A stretch of 64,000 bases of DNA. Source: Silurus meridionalis. Lineage: Eukaryota; Chordata; Actinopteri; Siluriformes; Siluridae. The notes under the pieces are model-generated. The model worked only from the letters and a program-made list of their open reading frames with translations. It was not told where the DNA came from and did not search any database. Both the position numbers and the translations under genes were made by a program. This document shows, piece by piece, positions 47,901 through 60,360 of the stretch (the first letter of the stretch is position 1; each line of letters starts with the position of its first letter). The stretch spans positions 4,708,889 to 4,772,888 of the forward strand of contig NC_060896.1 of NCBI RefSeq assembly GCF_014805685.1, read 5' to 3'.

Positions 47901-48239
47901 AGGAAGAAGGACGGCTGTGAGGGAGGTAACATTAGTTCACATTAGCTAACAGGGTGTTAGCTATGTAGCTAGCGGCGCGCGCTCTTTCCTCCGAATTGCA
48001 GTCTGACGAATATATAAATATATCTACATCTTTTTTTTTTACTTAATAAAGAAAAAATGGCGTAAAATGGACACGGATCGGTGTGTTGTTCGGTTCGGGC
48101 CGTGTTACTGCGCCTGAAGTGTGTCGGTGCTAAGACAGCTAGTGGAAGCCGAGGACTCGCGTTAGCATTGGAGCTATGAAGCAGCAGCACCGCTGGGGAT
48201 TTCTTTCCAAGTCATAATCTCTGAGAAAAAACACACCAG
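47900..48239 (+). other. candidate non-coding first exon with three short uORFs
   Basis: CpG-containing sequence that ends at a good donor, CACCAG|GTTAGT (48239/48240). It holds three short frames: ATG-GCG-TAA at 48057-48065, a 16-codon frame at 48067-48117, and a 13-codon frame at 48176-48217. No main ORF crosses the donor. GARRE1 flanks GPI in human and has a non-coding first exon, so garre1 is one candidate. I found no coding exon to confirm it. Transcription is inferred, not shown. Confidence 0.4.
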
Positions 48240-48432
48240 GTTAGTCTGGTTTCTTTTATAACCTCAGTAATTTTACATTTATTAATTTTTTAGTCTCTAA
48301 TGGTCATATTCTAAATGCTCCCTCCGTAGGTGCCATAGTGAGTAACCATATTAGTGTATATTAAATATATACTGTAGATTGACGATATCTAGAGGTGCTG
48401 CTTTCTCAATTGTCTGGAGAAATGCTGGTTTT

Positions 48433-48433
<1 letters not shown>

Positions 48434-48483
<50 letters not shown>
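48434..48483. repeat. (CA)n microsatellite
   Basis: About 25 CA units. Confidence 0.97.
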
Positions 48484-48487
<4 letters not shown>

Positions 48488-49912
48488 GGCTCTGTTTGAC
48501 TGTATTAATAGCTTTGCTGGAGCTCTAATGCCCCGGGTGCTGAGGAGTTTCTGTGAAACCTGACTGACCGAGTCACAGAGCATTTCCTGCAGATCTTCCT
48601 GATAAAACAGAACCAGGCACCATTTATTTTCCCTTTCTTCATCGCTTCACCTTCACCCAGAAGCTCGTATAATACATCACCACCAGACCCTCGTTTATAT
48701 AGGAACCAGAAGATCTTTGAAAGGAAGAACCTGCAGAAATCGTGTGATCTCCCAGGTGTGATCGGGATCTCTGAGATGTTCAAGGTGATTGTTTTCAACA
48801 TTGCGAGGTCCAAACGCCAGCCTGGACTGTTGCTTTGTGAATCGATTCTGGGAGAAAATAAAGAAATAAAGGCCCGCTTGGGCTTCTGAATGTGTTCGGT
48901 GGGTCCCGGATCGAGTAATCGATTCATATTATTAGCATAAATAAGAGACTTGAGATGTCACGATGGTGTAAACGAGCAAAATAATCATTTGTTTATGATG
49001 AAACAGTTGTTTTTTGGTTTGATGGCCGTACAATTAAGCCCAGAAAGACTACTACTTTCTTCCTTTCTGCTGATTGTTCATTTCGTTTTCCCAGCTGTCT
49101 GTGCTTAATACCTTTTAAGGAGAATTGTGGGCGTCGGCCATGCAAATGAGCTGCATCAGCAACATCAGCTTTCATCATTTAGTTTTTTTTAGTTTGGTTG
49201 ACTCAGACAGTCGAGTGGGATTGTCGCTACGACTTGTGAAACGTCTAAAGCCCTCAGGACGGCTACGATTGTATTATATCAAGTTCTCTTAAATTTTGTT
49301 ACTTGTGACTCCAACTTTCTCTTCTTCACCTCGAATTGCTTCCCTTTTGTAAATATACATATAATGCATAAATCATGTATCATTTCAGACAGCGATTATT
49401 GTACCTATGGTCTGTGTTTTTATGACCTTGGACTTTTAATCGGAAGGTCAAAGGTTCAAATCCCTCAACTGCTCCATTGTATAAATGAGATTATTGTAAA
49501 TTGCTTAGAATGGCATAAATATATATATATTTGTTCATTATATCTGGATCACTGATATCTAAATCGCTGAGCTCGTAAACAGAAGGTATTATGTGTTCCT
49601 TCATCACAGATCTTTCCTAAACGGATCTCCATCTTATAATCTGACACGGGATCGCCTCAGACAGTGTGATTAACAACGACCTTACGGGACAGGTTTACTG
49701 GGTGAAAATATTTCAGGAAAATATTTTGGTGCGATGAAATTTATACTAAAACAATTGTCATGTGTAGTCGAGATGCGACGTGCGACACACTTTATGTGCA
49801 TAGTTCAGCAATAAGAATCCACCTCCACCTGTGTTTCGGATTACGCACGTATTTATTAGTCTCGCCCGCTGTTGAACTTCTCATCTAACCATCAAACTTA
49901 CCTATAGACCTT
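48484..49912. other. no gene recognised
   Basis: Non-coding. A SINE-like phrase (GACCTTGGACTTTTAATCGG, GGTCAAAGGTTCAAATCCCT) occurs at 49423-49470. Otherwise nothing is recognised. Confidence 0.4.
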
Positions 49913-50214
49913 CACTATATCGGCAAAAGTATTGGGACACCTGACTTTTCCAGTCGTGTGGTTCTTTCTCAAACTGCTTACACAAAGTTGGAGGCACATA
50001 ATTGTATAGATAATGCTTCTCAAAGCCAGCTCCACGAAGATATGCTTAACATGGGTTGTAGTGGAAGATCACTTTACTAACACCCTTGTGGCTGAATGAA
50101 TCTCGCACACTCCAAACCCTAGATCTTCCCAGAAGAGTGCAGGTTATCATAACAGAAAATGGGAACTACATGCTCAAAAAGCACAGGTGTCCACAAACCT
50201 TTGACCAAACGTGC
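49913..50214 (+). mobile_element. Tc1-like copy, internally deleted
   Basis: Starts TATATCGGCAAAAGTATTGG and ends ACAGGTGTCCACAAACCTTT, but jumps from AAGATCACTTTACTAACACC across the missing core. About 300 bp. Confidence 0.8.
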
Positions 50215-50215
50215 A

Positions 50216-51587
50216 TGATCGCTGATGTAGTTTGTACAGAAGTGGGGGGTGGTTTGAGCCACGAGAGCAGGCCGAGCTGCTCAAGCGGGACTGTTTGGCA
50301 GTGCTCTCTGCTCTCGCTGAGGTCATGTGGAATGTATTTCCTGTTTGGGTCCCTTTAGTTTAGGAATGAAAGAAAAGAAAAGGGAAAAAAACGACTGCCT
50401 TGATGCTGAATCGAAAATGTCATGCAACAAGATTACGCCAAAGCAGACGCACTGGAGTTTTGTTCCGAGGTTTATGTGATACAATGTCAGGAGCGAAAGA
50501 CGTTCTAGAGAGAAGATACAGTCTCGATAGGAAAACTTGAAGGGAAAAAAAAGAATCTAAGTTTTATACATACAGCGTTTCCAGTTAGATAGCGTGTCAG
50601 GAATGAAACACTTCTGGATATTGTGATGAGTTTTCTTTACTATAGCAGCATGTTCTGAAGTGCTTTATTCTGCTTTTACTGCAACAGTCTGTCGGCATTT
50701 ATGCTGTTTATATTTACACCGGAGGCGCCTTCCATTATCATCTCGAATCTTCTGACCAATAAAAATCAAGAGATCATCGTTAGCGCCGATTCACAAATCT
50801 AATGAGTAGGCGGTGTTCTTGGAGCGTTTATATTTAATGAAAACATCAATATTGCGTCCCTTCGCTTGTCCACAACCTTGTGAGGAACAGTTACTACAAT
50901 TGAATTACGGCATCACGGCGACGTCAACGCTTTTCAGTAACGTACCTTTTGTCCGTCAGATGATCACGAAAAGAAAAAAGACGTGACTAATTTACTCAGA
51001 CGCACCTTTAAAGGGAATGTACCTTTTGAATGTAGGTGGACGTGAGCTAGCTAGCTATAAAATGCTAATTCAATGATTGCTGCTTCTTTGAGGTTTTGTT
51101 TTTGCCTTTCTTTTTTTATTTAGAATTTTTTTCATAATTTTTTTTATTATTTTTTTGCCAACTCGTGAGAAATTCGAAATTTACAGAATTTTTGTCTTTA
51201 CGTGAAACACGATACACTGCATTGAATCATCACAGTTCATTCTTCGTTCATTTTTTTTACATTTTTTTTTTTCTCAATGACTTTTAAAGTAATGAATAAA
51301 TAGTGTGGGCGTAACCGGCATCAATCAGAGATGATTTCAAGTTGAATTCTTTCGAACATTCCTTCTGCAGCGTCGACTTGAAATCGAACCTGTTACTATA
51401 ATTATAATAATATAAATCCCAGCCAATAGAAACGGTTAGTTGACTGTTGACAATTTGTGATTTTCAGACACAGTATCATGTTAAAAAAACATATGACATG
51501 ATGGTATCGGCGAGTATCACACAAACACCTGGGTTCGTTGGAAAACATGCAGGAGTTTGAGCATGCAGGAGATGTGCAGATATTATA
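50216..51587. other. no gene recognised
   Basis: AT-rich non-coding sequence with no recognisable exon or repeat family. Confidence 0.4.
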
Positions 51588-51589
51588 TT

Positions 51590-51796
51590 TACACTTTATG
51601 GACAAAAGTATTTGGACACCTGAGTTTTTCCAGACGTGTGTATTTGGTCCCTTTTTTAACTATAAAATCTTTCCTTCACTTGAACTCAGACTCAAACCTG
51701 TTCCAGCATGACAATGCTCCTGTGCACAAAGCCAGCTCCATGAAGATCTGCTTTACATGGGTTGGAGTGGAAAATCTCCTGGAGTGGAAGAAGGTG
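51590..51796 (+). mobile_element. Tc1-like copy, 5' half
   Basis: Starts TACACTTTATGGACAAAAGT. The + strand still reads FQHDNAPVHKASSMK, the conserved DNAP.HKA block of Tc1-like transposases, in an open frame. The copy breaks off after about 205 bp. Confidence 0.85.
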
Positions 51797-51956
51797 TAGG
51801 TAGTCTGAGATGAACCTGCTTATCGAAGATGATTTAATATATGATGACAACCACCTGAATTTATAAATCAGTTTTTCTTTCCCGATCACTGTTTTCTGTC
51901 TTGCTTTTTGTGTCTCTTTGCCATTTTTTTCTGTATTTTCCTTTGTCTTATCTTCT

Positions 51957-51960
<4 letters not shown>

Positions 51961-52017
<57 letters not shown>
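51961..52017. repeat. (TC)n microsatellite
   Basis: About 28 TC units, followed by a longer CT-rich tract. Confidence 0.97.
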
Positions 52018-52018
<1 letters not shown>

Positions 52019-52325
52019 CACTCTCTCATTCTGTCTTTTAGCCTATTTCTCTGTATTGTATCTGTCTCTATCTCTTCCTTTCTCTCTCTCATTCTCTCTC
52101 GCTCTCTTTCTTCTCTTTCTCCTTTGTCTTATCTGCTTCTGTCTCTCTCTCTCTCTGCCTTTCTTCTGTCTCTATCTCCTCCTCTCTGTCTCTTTCTCCT
52201 TCTCTTTCTTTCTTCTGTCTCTTTCTCCTTCTATTTCTCTGCCTCTTTTCTCTCTCTTTGTCTCTCTCCCTCACTAATTATTTTCCCCTCTTTCCCCCTT
52301 CCTCTCTCTCTTTTCTTCTGTAGTT
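52018..52325. repeat. CT-rich low-complexity tract
   Basis: Irregular TCTCT, TTTCT and CCTTTG words on the + strand. The long S/L/F-rich frames here are compositional artefacts. Confidence 0.9.
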
Positions 52326-52463
52326 ATGAATGTCTAGTGGTGTGATGTAACTGAGAGCAGAAAGTGCCGTCTGGTTTCACATTTCCTTTTTGATTTAGTT
52401 TTTTTCCTGCCTGTGAAGTGGAGATGTGTGGAATAAGTGACTCATATTATTATACGTGTGTGT

Positions 52464-52465
<2 letters not shown>

Positions 52466-52516
<51 letters not shown>
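52466..52516. repeat. (TG)n microsatellite
   Basis: About 25 TG units. Confidence 0.97.
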
Positions 52517-52517
<1 letters not shown>

Positions 52518-52984
52518 TTAATATTGGAGTCAGCAACTTTTTTTGGGATTAGTTCTGATTTAAAACGACTTCCTCTGACATGTCCTCAGATCCGAGCTAC
52601 GTATCCTGATGTTTGAGCTCTTACACAGTGTGTGTTACGGTTAGCGGGCGTCGAAATCAGAGGCTTGTGTTACGGTAAATCATCACCTGTCATTCTGATG
52701 GACAGGATTGTGAAAATTCCACCCCACTCTTCTTGTCGGGTTTTTTCGCCAGATTAACAGTAGAGACCGAGGCAGACACAAGCGTTCTGGTGTTTGGAAA
52801 TCAGACGACTTTCAGCATTGTGTAGATACTGAAATGTGTGAGGTCGAATCTGAACTGTGCTGTATTATGGATAAAGTTCACAATTGCTCATGAACATTTC
52901 TAACTTTGACACGACGCTGATTCTCCTCATCGTGTAGGTTTGTGTTCAGCTTTAAAGACGACTGAGCACATGGCAAATGACTAC

Positions 52985-53480
52985 ACATCATCTTTTTTCT
53001 TTCTCTCTGTCTCTTTCTCCATTCCTCTCCCACCTTCTCAGTCTCTTTCCCGCTTTCTCTCCATTCCTTTCCCATTTCTTACTCTTTCTATTTCTTTTTC
53101 TCTGTCTCTCTCTGTTTCTCTCTAAACCCCTTTCCCTCTATATCTCTCTCTTTCTGTTCTCCATCTTTCTTGGTAACTTTTCTCTCTTTATCTCTCTCTT
53201 TCTTAGTCTGTCATTTTCTTACTCTCTATTCCATGCCCTTTTCTCAGTCTCATTAAATTTTCCTCTTTCTCTGCTTCCTTCTCCATTTTCTCCCACTTCA
53301 TCAGTCCCTTTTTCAGTTTTCCCTCTTTTTGGTTTCTTTCTTGGTCACTTTTCTTTCTATTTCTCCCTCTTTCTTAGTCTCTGTCTTTTCTTGCTCTTTC
53401 TCTTCCATGCCCTTTTTCCCAGTCTCATTGAATTTTTCTCTCTTCTTTCCTCTCCCACTTTCTCGCTCTCTCTCGCTCTG
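52985..53480. repeat. CT-rich low-complexity tract
   Basis: Irregular TTTCTCTC-type words. The phrase CATGCCCTTTTTCCCAGTCT recurs about 180 bp apart (near 53233 and 53407), so part of it is a degenerate tandem duplication. Confidence 0.85.
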
Positions 53481-53944
53481 TCTGTGATGTCATTGAGTAA
53501 CAGGTGATTCTGAATTGGATCCTTTATTTCCCTCATATTAAGGCTTCACCTTTGGAAAATATGCTCATGACTCTACAGAAGAGGCCTTGAACCCCATCAT
53601 CGCCCCGGGCGGCTCTGCTCTGTCTGTCCGTCCATCCATCCATCTCATACACAACCCCACAGACTTTGGCTTGTCAGTGTGATTGAAAAGAGAGATAAAA
53701 AGTGCACGCCCCTACCGACATGGATGGGTGTGACATCATCAGTATTTGTTTTTCGATGTCTTGATGATAAGGCAAAGACACTTTTGTTGCTCCTGTCCAT
53801 ACCACGATTCTTCTCATCAGATACATGCAGCACCTCCTGTTAAAGAATGGCATGAACTTCACACACAGAGAACAGCTTGAGTTTTAAAGGCTCTTATAAT
53901 TGGCTTTTTTCTTTTAACTCCTGACCTTTTCAGTCTCATGTTGT

Positions 53945-54300
53945 TGGCTTTTCTTAACCATATGTGGTTCTTCCCCAAACTTTTACCACAAAGCTGGAGG
54001 CACACAATTGTATTGGATGTGTTTGGATGCACCAGCATTATATTTTCCCTTCACTTGAACTAGGAGGAACAAACCTGACATGGAGTGGAAGATCTCCTGC
54101 TATAGAGCTCTGACCTCAACCCTATTGTGATGAATTGCTGACTGCATCCCAGGCCTCCTCACCTCACCTACATCAGTACCTGACATTTATACGAATGAGT
54201 ACAACTTTCCTCAAGCACACTCCAAAATCAAGTGGAACATCTTCCCAGAAGAGTGGAGGTTATTATAAGAGTAAATGGTTACTTTTGTCCATGTAATGTG
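53945..54300 (+). mobile_element. Tc1-like copy
   Basis: Contains CCATATGTGGTTCTTCCCCA, AAAGCTGGAGGCACACAATT and TCAAGTGGAACATCTTCCCA, and ends GTTACTTTTGTCCATGTAAT. Confidence 0.85.
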
Positions 54301-54837
54301 TGACTGGTAAGAGTTTTATCAGTGTGTGCATTCTGTGAGCCGAGACCTCACGTTCTTGATATTGGAACACAACCTGATGTATCGAGTGCAAAAAATATAA
54401 CATCTGGTTACATTTGGGCCTTCCAGTAAACTGCAATCAAACATGTAGACAAAAATGTGCATCTGCTATGCAAATGTGATCTTTTTCCACTTCCAGAATA
54501 ATCTACTGAGATATTCTCCCCATAACTGCCTCATTGTTCTACTCACACCGATGTCTTTTAAACGTATCCATTTTTATGTAACACAAAATATGCAGCTTGT
54601 TTTGTGGCTTAAAAAAAAGCATTTGACGCTGGAGACTCCTTCCTTAATTGATTTTTTTTAACGAGCACGTCTTTAGAGAAAACTTTACCCTATCGATGAT
54701 TATACAACAAGCTGTTAGCATAGGAGCTTTAATGAGAAATCACATGTTCATTTACATCTCTGATTTGCCTCGACCAATCGGATTCGAGATGATGATCTCA
54801 TTTAGGCTGGGTTAGTAGAAATACAAATTATATATAC

Positions 54838-55742
54838 ACATCACTTGAACAAGGAGACCCAAAGCTGTTCTAGCATGCTCCTGTGTACAAAGCCAGCTCC
54901 ATGAAGATATGCTTTACATAGGTTGGAGTAGATCTCCTTCTCTGTCCTTAATCCCGTTGAACACCTTTGGGATGAATGTAAAGGTTGACTGCACCCCAGA
55001 CATCACCTACATCACTACCTTTAAGTTCCAGTTTATTTCTATAGCAGCTTTACAGAACTTTAGAATTATAGTGAATGATGTGGGTTTATCCCTGATGATG
55101 AAGCCTGGGGTGACTGTGGCAAGGAAAAACTCCCTTAGATGTTATGAGGAAGAAACCTTAAGAGGAACCAGACTCAAAAGGGGAACCCATCCTCATTTGG
55201 GTGACATCAAGAGTGTGATTTATAAATCATAAAACAATACAAAACAACGGAGTGTGATTATGAATAACGTCCTGTCTAAGGTCTTATACAGTCAGCTGAC
55301 GTTGTGGAACCAGGAGCTACTGAGCAACTCATAAAACAGCTCAACATTTGAGATCATCATAGATCCAACACCAGCTTCTCCATACCAGAGCCTTTAAACA
55401 CTCAAAGAGGTCCGGTGTCCAAATTCTACATGAAGTGGGATCCAAATGGCGTTTTTAGATGGTTCAGGATGTTCGGGTGTTCGGCTTCTTTGACGGTCCA
55501 TGATCTTCGTTATGTGGAACACGGCCGGAGCTGGCGCAACCTCAGGATGGGTGGAGAAAGAGAAGCACATTTGGGGCTGGATGAGTACAAAAATCTTCAC
55601 AAACACACTCCAAAATCTAGTGAAACATCTTCCCAGAGGAGCGGAGGGATATATAACAGGAAATGTGGACTAAATATGGAATGAGATGTTCACATGGCAA
55701 TTTTATGGTCAGGTGTCCACAAAATTGTGTTCATAAATATAT
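54838..55742 (+). mobile_element. Tc1-like copy split by a 0.56-kb insertion
   Basis: The first part, 54838-55020, ends within the transposase-like core (ACATCACCTACATCACTACC). The second part, 55583-55742, resumes at TGAGTACAAAAATCTTCACA and runs to GGTCAGGTGTCCACAAAATT. The interval is another repeat. Confidence 0.8.
55021..55290 (+). repeat. pan-teleost interspersed repeat inside the Tc1-like copy
   Basis: Contains TTTATTTCTATAGCAGCTTT, GGCAAGGAAAAACTCCCTTA, GAGGAAGAAACCTTAAGAGG and AACCCATCCTCATTTGGGTG. It is the best-preserved copy in the window. The rest of the insertion (55290-55580) is unclassified. Confidence 0.75.
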
Positions 55743-56265
55743 TATGTGAACTGACAGGTTTGTACTTTTTGTGCAAAATTATTTCGATACTAATCGAGTT
55801 CAGTAACAGTTTATAATGCATTATGATGTTCGTGTGTTTTGTTTGTTTGCCTTGTAGCGAACGGGGAAATTTTTCTCCGACTTAAAACAGAAACTGTAAT
55901 TGGCAGGAAAGAAGGAAACATTTATTTATTTGCTTAATTTAGTGGTTTTTTTTTGTATCTACTCTGTTCATGAGAACCGTGTTTTTAAAGCCGGATGACG
56001 GGATACTGAGGAAAAGACTGCTCTGTGTGTGTGAGAGAGCGTGACGGTGTGTTTAGAGTGGAGAGGGTAGCATTTTCCTGTATGGTTTCCATGGTAACGC
56101 GTCCTCTGCCTGTCTGCTTGTCTGCTCTGTTTGCATGTGAAATTTCCCTCCTAGATCTCGGAACATTTGTCGTATCCATGAACTGTGGGAAAACGTAGAA
56201 GTTTAGGGATTTTACTAAACGCTGTCAGTGTCTTGGGGTCTTGCTTTGAAAGCTCGAACATTGAC

Positions 56266-56266
<1 letters not shown>

Positions 56267-56331
<65 letters not shown>
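56267..56331. repeat. (TG)n microsatellite
   Basis: About 32 TG units. Confidence 0.97.
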
Positions 56332-56332
<1 letters not shown>

Positions 56333-57900
56333 GCAAACAAAAATGATCTGAAACGTTAATAAAACATCATACAAACAATCCTTTTCCTTCTGTAAACTCA
56401 ATAAGGTTCGACGCTCCCGTTGGTCCTCGGTTTGATGCTCGTTGAAGAAGTCACACTGCAGAAAAGTCTGAAATCTTCTGACACTGGCAGAATATTTATC
56501 AGAAGGAAAAAATGACCATTAATCGGCTGTCAGTGAACAGACCAGCGATCCAAGACTACAGATTTTAGTCTCGGATTATAGGAATCTATTAGGATTTTCT
56601 AAATCTGTCTTCAGATTCAGGTGGTTTTCCCTTAAGCTGTGTGTTTTAACAGAACAGATCATATTTTCTCTGGTCTCTGTTGAACACCAGTCGTGGTGTT
56701 TGACCCCACAAGTCGGAGCAGTAACACGAGTTTGAAACGTGAGCCAGGTTCGTTTTTGACGTGTCCCTGAGACGGAGTTTGTAACCTACTGGTGGGGGGG
56801 GGTATTTTTTTTTTTTTTTTTGGTGTGTGTGTGTATGATTTGGTACAATGGACTTCATCTCATAAAGGTTGAGGGATCATGTTTAGTGAAGGTACAAGAA
56901 TCATTTAAACTGTTCTTACATATGAAAATTTTTCTCATACTATACGCAAGTGAAGCATGAAAAGCTCAGTCTTATCAGTCGCCACTTGTGTCTCAACAAA
57001 GTGTGTGTGTGTGTCAGTCATTCTCCATACCGGTAAACGACACAGTTGCTTATTGCCGCTTGTGCGACTGCTGAGCATGACCTCTGCCCTCCACTCACTG
57101 GGAATGTCCATAAATACTCACACAGAGCTGAACAACTGCTCTCTCTCTCTCTCTCTCACACACACTTTGTCCAGCACGTCTGCTTTTCAGTTCTCAGCTC
57201 ATTTCCCACTGAAGCTCTGCTTTGAGATGCCTCTTAAAACGTGGCTCTATAAACTGCACGTTAACTTGTTTACAGTGTTTGTAAAATCAGCGTGAAGCTC
57301 GTTTTGGTTTGCCCTCACACAGTCATACGCTCAGCACCGGCGTGTAGATCCGCAGATCTGCTTTATATTTATATCATTTTTTAATTAAAGCTGTTTTATT
57401 TTAATACTTCACAGTGGAACGTTTATTACTGTAGATGGAAAAGTGCAATTATTCATTAGGAATTTTGGAATCTTTTTTTTTTTTTTTTTGTTCCAAATAA
57501 TTCAGTTCAATTCCATATTGTCATGAATTCACAGAAGACTTTTAATCGCACGTCTCAAAGATTCAAAGATAAAAAGATTTAAATTCTAAAAAAATTCAAA
57601 TATGTACTCTCTGAAGTACAGTGCCCTTATTCTTTTATCTAAATCAAAATATTTTGAAAGAAAACTCTCTGAAGTACAGATTTGAATTTTCTTTAAAAAT
57701 TTTCATTTTAAATCTTTGTATTGCTTTTGGAAACACCTACATCTTGAGAAGCATTCGCACCAATTTGCACTAAATTGGAGCATTTTTGATACTTTTGATT
57801 TGTTTCGTCAACCGTCAAGACGAATAAATTTGTCGGATGCGAGTGCATGAGACCAAAAACAATTTCAAAGACGTCAAATACAATTTTGACGTAAACGATT
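56332..57900. other. no gene recognised
   Basis: Non-coding sequence with short homopolymer runs (G8 then T-rich at 56792-56821; T-rich at 57472-57490). No exon seen. Confidence 0.4.
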
Positions 57901-57902
57901 TT

Positions 57903-58080
57903 GTATGGCTGGAAAAGTCTGGTGTCCCAATACTTATGCCTGTACAGTGTAAATAACACTCCGTGAGGCAACTTGAGGTAGAAATTCTCGAGAGGAACCG
58001 AACTCGGTAGGAAAACTGCCCTCCATTGAGTGACACCGGATATAGTGTGATTATAAATAATTTCTCTTTCTGAAACACTA
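57903..58080. repeat. Tc1-like end fragment joined to pan-teleost repeat
   Basis: 57903-57952 is a reversed left end of the Tc1-like family (GTCTGGTGTCCCAATACTTA). 57955-58080 resembles the repeat at 18305 (GAGAGGAACCGAACTCGGTA, ATTGAGTGACACC). Confidence 0.6.
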
Positions 58081-58621
58081 CACTCTATAAAGTGTGTTAA
58101 AAGAAGCTTGAGTATGAGCATCGTTGGAGTTTAATTCGAGTCTCATATGAAGATGTTCAGAGTATAATAAACTTTTTAGATTTCTTAGCAGTTGCTATTC
58201 GAGGAAGGACATCCACAGTGTTCTTTATGGGTCTGTGCGGTACTAAACACGGTTCTTTAAATAGGAACACAATAAAGTGCCTCCCAGTTGCATGGAGTGA
58301 GAGTCGTGCAAACGGTTCCAGTGTGTAAGAGCAGAGAAACCCCTCAGCGCTATCACTCAGGTTCTAGCTGGAACACTGTGAGTGTGCTGAGGGGAAACAC
58401 CCCCAGACTGACTGTGAGCTAAAACATTCCTCTGCTTCATTGGCACCAGATGTCCAGGACGACTGTGAGAGTCAAAGCAGCTCTCAGCAGTCTCTCTCTC
58501 TTTCTCCCTCTCTCCCTCCCTCTCAATCTCTCGCTCGCTACTTCTCCTAATATCTTTCTCTCAGTCTTTTTGTCTTTCTCTTCTGTCTCTCTCTTTAACT
58601 CTTACTGCCTCTCCTTGTCTA

Positions 58622-58702
<81 letters not shown>
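58622..58702. repeat. (CTAT)n microsatellite
   Basis: About 20 tetranucleotide units, followed by a short AT/CT mixed tract to 58757. Confidence 0.97.
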
Positions 58703-59574
58703 ATCTCCTAATCCCTCTTTATATATATCTCTATATATATATCTCTATATATCTATCCCTTTTGTGCTGTAGTTTGTGAGGAGCAGCAGAGCTTCATTCT
58801 GTCTTGTTTAAATCTTATAGCACTTCATTTTTAACTGTCTCTGAACTTCCTTTGCTTCTGTGTGAAAGGTTTTTCTTCAGCAGAACAGTCTGATTAAGGA
58901 GCGATTCACAGGTTTAAACCCTAAACGCATTTTCTGAGCTTTAAACACGAGTAACACGTGTCTGTAAAAGCATGTACAACAGAAGAAAACCACACTGGGT
59001 TTAATTCCTCAGTCCTGAACAGGAATCTGAGGCTGTAGTAGACTCTGGGACCCCTCAACACTTACAAATTTAATCTCCTGATCCCTTATGTCTCTCATGT
59101 CAAACACTTCTTGTTGGATTGTAATTTTTACGGAAGCGCTTTTATTCAGACAACGTTTACAATTTTTGTATTAATAAATCACCTGAATTTGTTAAGCTGA
59201 AATGTTTTCTATAGTAGTTATGGATCTGATGATGACTTTGAGGCCGTCATTGCTAAAACTTAATAAACAGTTCATTGGTTTCACAGTACAGATCTCTCGG
59301 TCTCATTGAGACACGGTGTGTAAATCAGATCCGAGGCTGTAAGGCAGAGTGATTTGTAACCAGCAACAGTGAGAACACTTGAAGAAACCTGAGCTGGTTT
59401 CCTGTCCAAAGGAGCAGCCAGGAGAAAGCAGGAGTAATGTTCTGCTGAAATGGCCAAAGGCCAATGTCTCTGACTCTCTCTATGCTTTCATCTATGCCTT
59501 CATTTCTGCCTCTGTCTCTATTCCGCTGCCTTTCTCCATTTCCACTTCTGCCTCTGTCTCTGTGCGTAGATCTT

Positions 59575-59740
59575 TAGAATCCACACTAATACAGTTAAAT
59601 ACTGTCGTCAAAAACGTAGATTTTTGAAAACCTTCTCCAAAGTGGACAATCCTAAAAACGCATCGCAGTGTGGACTGTGAAAACGGAGGCTTTCGACGCG
59701 TTTTCAGTCACGTGACGACGCTTTCCTCGACACCACCGCT
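59575..59740. repeat. decayed interspersed repeat (3640-type)
   Basis: Holds AATCCACACTAATACAGTTA, GTGTGGACTGTGAAAACGGA and GACGCGTTTTCAGTCACGTG, in the style of the repeat at 3640-3925. Confidence 0.4.
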
Positions 59741-60144
59741 CTCGCCTTCTCTCTCAAACACTTAATCTTTTACCTTTTCTCATGCTCTCCTCTCTTTTTC
59801 TCCCTCTCTGTCCGTCTCTTCTCCTTCTGTTCTGTCCCTTTTTTTCCTCTCTCGTTATCTCACAAACTTACTCTCTTCTTCTTCTCTCATTCTTTCCCAC
59901 TTTTTTCTCTCATTGTTTTGCTCGTTCATTCGTATCTTCTTTGCATCAGTGCCTTGTGCATCGTATAAAGGGAAATGCTGAAGTTTTGTAAATCGAACAA
60001 TGTTTTTTTTCCATTGCTTTCCTATTCTCTCTCTCCCTCTCTTTCTCTCGGAGCAGTTTGTTTGTTTGGGTGCTGGCACTTTCTCCCTACACCACGACAA
60101 AGAAAGTGCAGCCAGTCGCATCAATATTGATTCCTTTATCGTCC

Positions 60145-60148
<4 letters not shown>

Positions 60149-60194
<46 letters not shown>
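60149..60194. repeat. (CA)n microsatellite
   Basis: About 23 CA units. Confidence 0.97.
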
Positions 60195-60197
<3 letters not shown>

Positions 60198-60360
60198 ACA
60201 TGTTTATATCTTAGAATCTGTCAGAAAAGACTTAAGAAAATTCTTGAATCATAAATATTGTAAATTCATTTTGCATTTTTTTATCTGTATAAACAAGATA
60301 TGTAATCTTGCAATCTTGCATGTATATACTATATTTGAAAATAAAAAAAAAGTTTATAAT

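Noticed and set aside
51908..53507. Long S/L/F-rich frames and their R/E-rich complements
   Set aside because: Compositional artefacts of (TC)n and CT-rich tracts.
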